The notes under the pieces are model-generated. The model did no database searches and was not told the DNA's origin. It was given only the letters and a program-made list of their open reading frames with translations. Made by a program: the position numbers and the translations under genes. A stretch of 64,000 bases of DNA from JAJEFO01 sp022819605 (GTDB lineage: Bacteria > Pseudomonadota > Alphaproteobacteria > Rhodobacterales > Rhodobacteraceae). The stretch lies in NCBI GenBank assembly GCA_965221545.1, contig OZ244901.1, forward strand, positions 3,100,001-3,164,000. Reading direction: 5' to 3'. This document shows, in pieces, positions 27,967 through 35,502 of this stretch. Each line of letters opens with the position of its first letter. The stretch's first letter is position 1.

Positions 27967-29571
27967 CTACATCCTGAAGAGGCCGAACCGGGTCGCGGGG
28001 ATCGGCGCGTTGAGCGTGGCAGCGAGCGACAGGCCGAGTATCTCGCGGCTGTTGCGGGGATCGATGATGCCATCATCCCAGAGGCGCGCGCTGGCATAGA
28101 GTGCGTGGCTCTGTCGAGCGAACATCTCTTCCGTCGGGGCGCGGAATGCCGCTTCTTCCTCCTCCGGCCATTCCTTGCCCCGCTTCTCCATGGCCTGGCG
28201 CTTGACGATGCCCAGCGTTCGGGCCGCCTGTTCGCCGCCCATCACGGCAATGCGCGAATTCGGCCAGGTCCAGAGGAAACGGGGAGAATAGGCGCGCCCC
28301 GCCATCCCGTAGTTCCCGGCTCCATAGGATGCCCCGACGATAAGCGTCACCTTCGGCACGGCGGTCGTGGACACGGCCGTTACCAACTTTGCGCCGTGCC
28401 GCGCGATGCCGCCTTGCTCGGCCTGGCGACCCACCATGAAGCCGGTGATGTTCTGCAGAAAGACCAGCGGAATGCGGCGCTGGCTGCAAAGCTCGATGAA
28501 GTGCGCGCCCTTTTGGGCGCTCTCCGCGAACAGCACGCCGTTGTTGGCGACGATTCCGACGGGAATGCCGTAGACATGGGCAAACCCGCAAACGAGCGTT
28601 TCTCCGAACCGCGCCTTGAACTCGTCGAAACGGCTGCCGTCAACCACGCGGGCGATGACCTCGCGAATGTCATATGGCGTGCGCGGGTCGGCCGGCACGA
28701 TACCGATCAATTCCGCAGGGTCATGGGCGGGATGTTCCGGCGCCTGCCGGTCCGGAATGGCGTCATGGGCCGCGCCAAGATGGGACGCGATCCGACGCGC
28801 GATTTCAAGCGCATGGGCGTCATTCTCTGCGAGGTGATCGGCAACGCCGGAAATGCGCGTGTGCATCTCCGCACCGCCGAGCTCTTCCGCGCTTGCCTCC
28901 TCTCCCGTGGCGGCCATCACCAATGGCGGCCCGGCCAGGAAAATCGTGCCCTGGTTGCGGACGATGACGGTCTCGTCGCTCATGGCTGGAACGTAGGCGC
29001 CGCCTGCCGTGCATGAACCCATGACGACGGCGATCTGGGAAATGCCTTCGGCGCTCATGTTCGCCTGGTTGTAGAAGATGCGCCCAAAGTGATCGCGGTC
29101 CGGGAATACCTCGTCCTGTCTGGTCAGGTTCGCGCCTCCGCTGTCGACCAGGTAGACGCAAGGCAATCGATTTTCCCGGGCAATCTCCTGGGCGCGAAGA
29201 TGCTTCTTGACCGTCATTGGGTGGTAGATGCCGCCTTTCACGGTTGCATCGTTTGCAAACACCATCACGTGCCGACCCGCGACACGGCCGATGCCGGCAA
29301 TCGCACCGGCAGCAGGCACCTCGCCATCATGCATGCCATGCGCCGCGAGAAGCCCAATCTCCAGAAACGGCGATCCCGGATCAAGCAAGCCCTCCACCCG
29401 GTCCCTGGGCAGCATCTTGCCGCGCTCGAGATGACGGGCACGGGCGCGTTCCCCGCCGCCCGCAAGCGCGCACTCCGCGGCCGCCTCGAACTCGGCCATC
29501 CGGGCCTCCATCTCCGTCCGGTTTGCAGCGTAGTCGTCCGAACCCGTGTCGATGCGGCTTTCGAGCTTCAT
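27967..29571 (-). CDS. liuB: Methylcrotonyl-CoA carboxylase carboxyltransferase subunit
   Basis: 534 residues, crotonase-like double carboxyltransferase domain: LPCVYLVDSGGANL and FPDRDHFGRIFYNQ in the N half; FGETLVCGFAHVYGIPVGIV, FLQNITGFMVG and GASYGAGNYGM in the C half. These are characteristic of MCC beta. The ATG at 29571 overlaps the TetR gene by 4 bases; the upstream open frame is a shadow. It forms the holoenzyme with the biotin subunit. Confidence 0.93.
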   Translation of the reverse strand: MKLESRIDTGSDDYAANRTEMEARMAEFEAAAECALAGGGERARARHLERGKMLPRDRVEGLLDPGSPFLEIGLLAAHGMHDGEVPAAGAIAGIGRVAGRHVMVFANDATVKGGIYHPMTVKKHLRAQEIARENRLPCVYLVDSGGANLTRQDEVFPDRDHFGRIFYNQANMSAEGISQIAVVMGSCTAGGAYVPAMSDETVIVRNQGTIFLAGPPLVMAATGEEASAEELGGAEMHTRISGVADHLAENDAHALEIARRIASHLGAAHDAIPDRQAPEHPAHDPAELIGIVPADPRTPYDIREVIARVVDGSRFDEFKARFGETLVCGFAHVYGIPVGIVANNGVLFAESAQKGAHFIELCSQRRIPLVFLQNITGFMVGRQAEQGGIARHGAKLVTAVSTTAVPKVTLIVGASYGAGNYGMAGRAYSPRFLWTWPNSRIAVMGGEQAARTLGIVKRQAMEKRGKEWPEEEEAAFRAPTEEMFARQSHALYASARLWDDGIIDPRNSREILGLSLAATLNAPIPATRFGLFRM

Positions 29572-30158
29572 GACTGAACCGCGGCCAGACCGACAGATTG
29601 CAGCGCTGCCCCGAGATAGAGTTCCACGACCTCGTCGCGGCTCAATCGCCCACTGTCGCGATACCAGACGGTGACGCCGGTCATCATTGCCAGCAACATT
29701 CTCGCGTGAACGGCAGCATCCCCGATCCTGAACAGCCCCTCGGTGCATCCATCCTCGAGGATCTTTCGCAGCACATGTTCGTACCGGTTCCTCAAGGCGA
29801 TGATCCTTGCCCGGTTGTCGGAGTCGAGGGAACGAACTTCCATGTAGGCGAGAAACACGTCATCGGGATAGTTCAGATGATGCGAGACATGGTGGCGCAC
29901 GAAGGCTTCCAGCCGGGCGCGCGTTCCGCTGATGCCGGCCATCGCCGTGTCCAGTGCCTCCAGAAGCCCCACCATGTGCGTTTCCATCAGGTCGGACAGA
30001 AGCACCTGCTTGCCTTCGAAGTGGTTGTAGAGGCCACCCTGCCGCATGCCAACAGCATCGGCGAGATCTCGCATCGAAACCGCGTTGTACCCGCGCTCCG
30101 CAAACAGCCGAAGCGCCGCCTTCCTGATCTTGGCCTTCGTATTCCTGCTTTCGGGCAT
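29568..30158 (-). CDS. TetR family regulator of the leucine operon
   Basis: 196 residues. The N-terminal helix-turn-helix (about 8-55) reads LFAERGYNAVSMRDLADAVG with GGLYNHFEGKQVLL. The C-terminal helical domain resembles acyl-CoA-responsive regulators. First gene of the minus-strand liu operon, overlapping the next by four bases. A perfect 18-base palindrome lies 17 bases before its ATG, consistent with autorepression. The inducer is probably an acyl-CoA intermediate, by analogy. Confidence 0.88.
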   Translation of the reverse strand: MPESRNTKAKIRKAALRLFAERGYNAVSMRDLADAVGMRQGGLYNHFEGKQVLLSDLMETHMVGLLEALDTAMAGISGTRARLEAFVRHHVSHHLNYPDDVFLAYMEVRSLDSDNRARIIALRNRYEHVLRKILEDGCTEGLFRIGDAAVHARMLLAMMTGVTVWYRDSGRLSRDEVVELYLGAALQSVGLAAVQS

Positions 30159-30174
30159 GAGCGGACCGGAAATG

Positions 30175-30192
30175 TGAATGACTGTTCATTCA
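30175..30192. promoter_or_regulatory. Perfect TetR-type operator palindrome
   Basis: TGAATGA (30175-30181) and TCATTCA (30186-30192) are exact inverted repeats with a CTGT spacer, just upstream of the TetR gene start. The shape and sequence resemble operators of FadR-type TetR regulators of acyl-CoA metabolism. It is the only obvious regulatory site of the liu operon. Confidence 0.75.
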
Positions 30193-31104
30193 TACGCTTG
30201 TCGGATCCAGTTCGCAAGCCCGCGTTTCGGGTTCGGTACAGCATGGCCGGTGACGGCAGGCAAACCGGCGGATACCAGTCGGCCTCCCGTCAGGAGGGCA
30301 CGCGCCAAGGCACGCGGCGGCTCCCAAAAGCACTCCAGGCACGTTTCCTTCTCCCATTTGACGACGGTTGCCATGCCTGTTCGGCAAGCGAGCCCGTTCG
30401 CCCGACTTGCATTGCAAGGCAATGGAAGAAGTCCGGCATCAAAGGGCATCAGTTCGAGGAAATCGAAAACAGCGAGATCAATTGAATTGAAGTCGCGGTC
30501 CACGATGCGATTTCCCTCAATCGCTCGGGCAATTCAGCATAGAATCCAAGCTCAAATCCCATCAGGATAACGGTCAATCCAATGCATGGCGACGCTGAAG
30601 TTCCCGGGCGGCATGTGCGGTCTTGGCTATCCGGAAGTGAGGTTGCGTGATCTTTCACGCGTCGCGCTTGTGCATACTTGACCTCTTGCGCTCTCGCTCA
30701 AGCGCAGGGAGGGACTCCAGAACAGAACTTCAATTGCAATTCGACGGTCAGCCAGCGCGACATCCTGAACCTGATCCAATCCGGACGTCCAATGGGACGC
30801 TTTCGTCCGGAGCGGATGCCCATGCGGCACTCGAGCGGCGATGCCAGGACTGCAACGGGACCATAATTCAAGGGGGCTTTGGGGTGTGCCCGCCCGACGA
30901 CTGCCCGACTGCGCAATTTTCGGCAACGGGTGCAGCCTTGGCAACTGAACAGGCCGCATTCGCGGGCACAATTTTTAAAAAATGGCCACGCGATTTGGCC
31001 ACGCGTGCTTCCCGAACATATCAATTCATCCGTTCCCGCGGTGCAATTCAGGCCAAGAAAAAGAAACTCTGTTGGGCAAATTTTCCTTGCAAAACAAATT
31101 TGGA
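30193..31104. other. Long intergenic region, no gene recognised
   Basis: About 900 bases between the TetR gene and the ammonium transporter. Composition is more AT-rich than the flanks towards 31,100. Short frames on both strands show no known motif. It may contain the promoter of the transporter operon; I looked for a sigma-54 type GG-N10-GC element and found only a near match with wrong spacing (TTGGGC to TTGC, about 31,070-31,090). Confidence 0.5.
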
Positions 31105-31173
31105 ATGGTCCAGACTTCGGCAGATGCCGATTATCAGCGTCGCTACAATAGGGACAGAGCAAAGGTGAAAGCT

Positions 31174-32553
31174 ATGGAAGAGCAACTAGCCGAACTTGCG
31201 GCAAAAATCACTGAATTGGAGGCAAAGGCAGGCGTTACGAACACGATGTTCGCGGAAACCTACTATTACCTCACGATTCCACTGATGGTCATCATTCACG
31301 CAGGATTTCTTGCCTACGAAATGGGAGCATCGCGGCAAAAAAACGTTTTGGCATCGGGTGTTAAAAACATCCTTGCCTTTGCGTTCATGGTGCCGACCTT
31401 CTACTTCTTCGGATGGTGGGTCTACTGGGGCTTTCCGACAGGATTCACCTTTTCACCGGGACCCTACGAGATTTCCGGAGCAGGCTATGCGAACGCAATC
31501 GCCCTTCCGTGGGTCGAGTACATGGGCCCGAACATTGCGGACCAGGCTTCCGGCGTGTTCTGGGGTGCATTCACCCTCTTTGCCGCCACAACGGCCTCGA
31601 TCATGTCCGGCGCAGTCATTGAGCGCATTCAGGTCGCGGGCTTCGTGATCCTTGCGGTGGTGCTTGGCAGCTTCGCATGGGTTGTCGCGGCGGCTTGGGG
31701 CTGGCACGCAGACGGGTGGCTCGTCACCAAGTTCGGCGTACACGACTTCGGCGCGGCGGGTCTCGTGCACGCGGTGGCCGGGTTCTTCGCCTTGGGCATC
31801 CTGATCAATCTCGGACCCCGCATCGGCAAGTTCAACGCCGACGGATCCGCGAACCACCTTGGCGGGCACAACTTGCCGTTCACGCTTGTGGGACTGATGC
31901 TGATCATCGTCGGCTTCTGGGGCTTCCTCATGGCCTGCGTGATCATTCCAGGCGAAGCATGGAGCTGGTATTCCGACAAGCCGACAACGATCTACGGCAC
32001 GCCAATGACCCTTGGTGCGCTGGCATTCAACATCCTGATGGGCTTTGCGGGCGGAATCATCGGTGCCTGGGCGGTGACGCGCGATCCGTTCTGGATGATG
32101 TCCGGCGCACTGGCCGGGATCATCGGCTGCGCATCAGGCCTCGACGTCTACTGGCCGCCTCTCGCGTTCATCATGGGCGCCGCCTCCGGCGCGTTGCTCA
32201 AGCCGTGCGCCAAGTGGCTTGAGAGACGAGGCATCGACGATGCCGTCGGAGCAGTCACCGTGCATGGCACGATTGGCCTCTTTGGCCTGATCATGTTTGG
32301 TGTCTGGGCGACTGGCCTTCCTGCGCTGCAGGGTGAAGGGGTCGCGGAAGTCACGATCTACGGCCAGGTCGTCGGAGCGATCGTGTTCTTCCTTCTGGGC
32401 TTCGTCCCCGGTTACGTGGTCAGCTGGATACTGAAGCAGTTTGGCATGCTCCGCGTCGGCGAGGCAGCCGAGATATCCGGCCTCGACACGGCCAAGGTGC
32501 CGGTTTCGGCCTATCCAGAAGGCATCAACATGTCGTCAAGTCCGACAAGCTAA
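31174..32553 (+). CDS. amt: Amt family ammonium transporter with N-terminal coiled coil
   Basis: About 459 residues. The first ~30 are a charged heptad-like segment (EEQLAELAAKITELEAK), followed by roughly eleven membrane helices of the Amt/Rh fold. Conserved features include HAVAGFFALGILINLGPR, GGHNLPFTLVG, and the pore-histidine region VTVHGTIGLFGLIMFG. The ATG at 31174 follows AAGGTG; another in-frame ATG at 31105 would add 23 polar residues and remains possible. Such transporters occur near methylated-amine genes, where ammonium or methylammonium may be the cargo. Confidence 0.87.
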   Translation: MEEQLAELAAKITELEAKAGVTNTMFAETYYYLTIPLMVIIHAGFLAYEMGASRQKNVLASGVKNILAFAFMVPTFYFFGWWVYWGFPTGFTFSPGPYEISGAGYANAIALPWVEYMGPNIADQASGVFWGAFTLFAATTASIMSGAVIERIQVAGFVILAVVLGSFAWVVAAAWGWHADGWLVTKFGVHDFGAAGLVHAVAGFFALGILINLGPRIGKFNADGSANHLGGHNLPFTLVGLMLIIVGFWGFLMACVIIPGEAWSWYSDKPTTIYGTPMTLGALAFNILMGFAGGIIGAWAVTRDPFWMMSGALAGIIGCASGLDVYWPPLAFIMGAASGALLKPCAKWLERRGIDDAVGAVTVHGTIGLFGLIMFGVWATGLPALQGEGVAEVTIYGQVVGAIVFFLLGFVPGYVVSWILKQFGMLRVGEAAEISGLDTAKVPVSAYPEGINMSSSPTS

Positions 32554-32577
32554 CGTACAGGTCAAGGAGTAGAATCC

Positions 32578-32772
32578 ATGGGATATGACATCGCAAACTG
32601 GGACGCCGTTGAAGGTGCCCTCTACATGGGAGCCCATTCCTCTTGGGAGGTGATCTGGACGGTTATCGCCGCGCTGGTCTGCATCGGCGCGGTGTATCTC
32701 GGCTCAAGGCATGAGCATGATGCATACAAGCGCATGCAGGAAGGCAAGGACATCGAGTCCGGTCACGGCTGA
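32578..32772 (+). CDS. Small single-span membrane protein, function unknown
   Basis: 64 residues. A hydrophobic segment from about 22 to 42 (VIWTVIAALVCIGAVYLG) is flanked by an acidic, aromatic N-terminus and a charged C-terminal tail (RHEHDAYKRMQEGKD). A good AAGGAG precedes the ATG. It lies 24 bases after the ammonium transporter and before a hairpin, so it is very likely co-translated with Amt and may be an accessory subunit. No family recognised. Confidence 0.75.
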   Translation: MGYDIANWDAVEGALYMGAHSSWEVIWTVIAALVCIGAVYLGSRHEHDAYKRMQEGKDIESGHG

Positions 32773-32790
32773 TGCCTGAACAAGACGGAT

Positions 32791-32817
32791 GCGGGCCGCC
32801 CGTCCCGGGCGGCCCGC
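32791..32817 (+). terminator. Perfect 12-bp GC-rich hairpin after the small membrane protein
   Basis: GCGGGCCGCCCG (32791-32802) pairs exactly with CGGGCGGCCCGC (32806-32817) around a TCC loop, 18 bases after the stop codon. No long U tract follows, so it may be a partial terminator or an mRNA end stabiliser separating amt and the small gene from the glutamine-synthetase-like gene. Confidence 0.7.
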
Positions 32818-32878
32818 AATCATTCGAACAACGACTTGCGTGAGCGCGAAGCACCAAGGAAAACGGGAGACGAAAATA

Positions 32879-34186
32879 ATGGCAGCCAACCTCGCAACCT
32901 ATGCCAAGAAGAACCGGATCCAGTTCTTCCTCTTCAATTTCACGGACCTGTTCGGCGTGCAGCGGGCCAAGCTCGTGCCGACAAGCGCGGTGGCCGACAT
33001 GCAGAAATCCGGCGCAGGGTTTGCAGGCTTTGCGTCATGGCTGGACATGACACCCGCCCACCCGGACATGATGGTGATGCCCGATGCATCTTCCGTCATC
33101 CAGCTTCCATGGAAACCTGAACTCGCCTGGGTCGCGGGAAATCCATGGCTCAACGATGCGCCGGTCGCGCAAGCCCCTCGCAACGTGCTCCTGGACGTGG
33201 CAAAGGAGGCTGCCAGCGACAACCACGTTCTGATGACGGGAGTCGAGCCGGAGTTCCACCTGATCGACGCCGACGGAACGGACATTTCCGATCCTCGCGA
33301 CACGCAGGAAAAGCCCTGCTACGACCAGCTCGCCCTGATGCGTCGCTACGAAGTCATTGCCGAGATCTGCCGCCACATGGAAGCCCTCGGCTGGGGACCC
33401 TACCAGAACGACCATGAGGACGCGAACGGCCAGTTCGAAATCAACTGGGACTACTCGGAGGCGGTGACAACCGCAGACCGGGCCGTGTTCTTCAAGTTCA
33501 TGGTGAAGGAAGTCGCCGCCCGGCATGGATTCCGCGCAACTTTCATGCCGAAACCATTTGCACACCTTACGGGCAATGGGTGCCACGCACACATTTCGCT
33601 CTGGTCAAGAACGGGCAAGAAGAACCATTTCGCCGACAAAAAGGACGAAATGGGGCTGTCCAAGACATGCCATCACTTCATCGGTGGGCTGATGAAGCAT
33701 GCGCCGGCGCTTGCCGCGCTCGGCAATCCCACAGTCAACAGCTACAAGCGGATAAATGCGCCGGCAACGACGTCGGGAGCCACCTGGTCACCGAACGCGA
33801 TCACTTATGGCGGCAACAATCGGACTCACATGATTCGCATTCCCGATGCAGGACGCATTGAGCTTCGGCTGGCCGATGGAGCGGCCAATCCCTATCTCTT
33901 GATGGCAGGCATACTTGCCGCCGGCCGTCTCGGAATCGCGAAGAAGGCCAACCCCGGCAAGCGCATGGACTTCGATGCCTACGCGGAACCAGAGAAGCTC
34001 CGGAATGCCGGCAAGCTGCCGTTGAATCTCCTGGATGCCCTGCGGGCCCTCGAGGCGGACACGGACTTCAATCGCGCACTCGGAAAGGAATTCACGGCTG
34101 CCTACCTGAAGCTCAAAACGGATGAGTGGAACAGCTATTCCCGTCACCTGACTGACTGGGAACGGGAACGGACGCTCGACTGCTGA
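32879..34186 (+). CDS. Glutamine synthetase-like ligase (GlnT/GmaS type)
   Basis: 435 residues of the glutamine synthetase superfamily: metal-binding GVEPEFHLI, DHEDANGQFEINW, ATP/Glu-binding GNGCHAHISLW, NSYKRINAPATTSG, and RIELRLADGAANPYLLMAG. Size and pattern fit the type III group that contains GlnT and gamma-glutamylmethylamide synthetase (GmaS), which joins glutamate to methylamine. In a window with TMA and TMAO genes, a methylamine substrate is plausible, but a second GS-like gene (48600-50075) competes for the role. ATG 32879 follows GGGAG. The P450 gene begins 1 base after its stop. Confidence 0.85.
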   Translation: MAANLATYAKKNRIQFFLFNFTDLFGVQRAKLVPTSAVADMQKSGAGFAGFASWLDMTPAHPDMMVMPDASSVIQLPWKPELAWVAGNPWLNDAPVAQAPRNVLLDVAKEAASDNHVLMTGVEPEFHLIDADGTDISDPRDTQEKPCYDQLALMRRYEVIAEICRHMEALGWGPYQNDHEDANGQFEINWDYSEAVTTADRAVFFKFMVKEVAARHGFRATFMPKPFAHLTGNGCHAHISLWSRTGKKNHFADKKDEMGLSKTCHHFIGGLMKHAPALAALGNPTVNSYKRINAPATTSGATWSPNAITYGGNNRTHMIRIPDAGRIELRLADGAANPYLLMAGILAAGRLGIAKKANPGKRMDFDAYAEPEKLRNAGKLPLNLLDALRALEADTDFNRALGKEFTAAYLKLKTDEWNSYSRHLTDWERERTLDC

Positions 34187-34187
34187 C

Positions 34188-35369
34188 GTGAATCTCCCTT
34201 ATATCGACATCGCAAGGCCCGGGTTTTCAACCAAATCTCGCGAAGTCATGGAGGCCCGCTCCGAATCGTGGTGTGCCAGAACCCCGTTCGGTCTTGCCGT
34301 GCTCAGGCATCGGCAGGCGGGGCAGCTATTGCGCGACCGTCGGCTCCGGCAAGGCAGCCACGCCTGGCCGGACATCATCGGCATTTCCGGGAGATTTGCC
34401 GAATTCTGGAAGGCCAGTCTCATTTCCATCGAAGGTGCCGAACACAGACTCCTGCGCAGGATTGCGCAGGCCGCGCTCTCCAATGACTTCGTGCTGTCGC
34501 TTGAACCTGCCTTTCGCGGCATCGCCGTCGACCTTGCAGACAACCTTCGGGAAAAGGATGCGTTCGAATTCGTGGACTCCTTCAGCGAGCCGTTTGCTGG
34601 TCGCGCGATCACCACGCTCCTGGCCCTGCCCGACGGCGATGCCGACGAAATTGCCAAGGATGCCAGCACGCTCGGGCTTGCGATGGGACTCAATGCCAGG
34701 AATCACGAGGCGGCGGTCAATGCCGCGTGCTCCCGCCTGAGCGAACTCGCGGCCGAACTGATCGACCGGGCACGACACGGTCAAGACAGCGCCGGATATG
34801 TGGCGCGGCTGATCCGAGAAGCCGACGCCGCCGGATTCGCGGACAGGCAAGCGCTCATCGACCTGGTGGTGATCTCGATATTCGGCGGCGTGGACACAAC
34901 GCGTGCCCAACTTGCATTTGCCGTGTACCTGTTCGCGCAACATGCGGACCAGTGGCTTTGGCTGCGCCAGAATCCCGAAAAGGTGCCTCAGGCGATCGAG
35001 GAAGTGATCCGCCGTTACCCAACGACTACCTGGGCAACACGGGAGGCGCTGGAGACCTTTGAACATGACGGCGTGGAAATCCAGAAGGGTGCCACCATCC
35101 ATGTCTTCGTGCATGCGACCGCCACCGACCCGAAGATCGGAGCGGAGGAATCCTTCAACGTACGTGAACCGCAAAAGTCGCATTTTGGCTTTGGTGCCGG
35201 CGCACATCACTGCCTTGGCCAGTTTGTCGCCCGCACAGACATGGCCGCGGCGCTTCTCGAACTTCTCGATCGCTGGCAGGGAATCACGCTTGCTGGCCAG
35301 CCGGAGTTCCTTCCAGACAGCGGCAACACGAGCCCTGCCCGTCTCGTGATCCGGCCGATCTGGGGCTGA
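34188..35369 (+). CDS. Cytochrome P450
   Basis: 393 residues, a soluble bacterial-type P450. The I-helix oxygen-binding motif is SIFGGVDTTRAQ (about 231-241), the ExxR motif EVIRR near 272-275, and the haem loop FGFGAGAHHCLGQF with the ligand Cys342. GTG start one base after the glutamine-synthetase-like stop, so it is translationally coupled to it. No ferredoxin or reductase gene is adjacent, so it must borrow electrons. P450s can oxidatively remove N-methyl groups; the coupling suggests an amine substrate, but this is inference. Confidence 0.9.
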   Translation: MNLPYIDIARPGFSTKSREVMEARSESWCARTPFGLAVLRHRQAGQLLRDRRLRQGSHAWPDIIGISGRFAEFWKASLISIEGAEHRLLRRIAQAALSNDFVLSLEPAFRGIAVDLADNLREKDAFEFVDSFSEPFAGRAITTLLALPDGDADEIAKDASTLGLAMGLNARNHEAAVNAACSRLSELAAELIDRARHGQDSAGYVARLIREADAAGFADRQALIDLVVISIFGGVDTTRAQLAFAVYLFAQHADQWLWLRQNPEKVPQAIEEVIRRYPTTTWATREALETFEHDGVEIQKGATIHVFVHATATDPKIGAEESFNVREPQKSHFGFGAGAHHCLGQFVARTDMAAALLELLDRWQGITLAGQPEFLPDSGNTSPARLVIRPIWG

Positions 35370-35502
35370 ATTCCGGTGTGCCAAAGGGCCCCGCGCCGCA
35401 ACGTCGACGTCTTGCAGGCCAAGTCAACAAGAGAGTCGTGGGTAGCGTGACGAGAGACCGAACATCCAGGTGTGGGTCCGTTGCCGGCGCCCACGGGGCA
35501 AC

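Noticed and set aside
31060..31100. Possible sigma-54 promoter before the ammonium transporter
   Set aside because: The GG and GC elements are 12-13 bases apart instead of 10, so the fit to the consensus fails.
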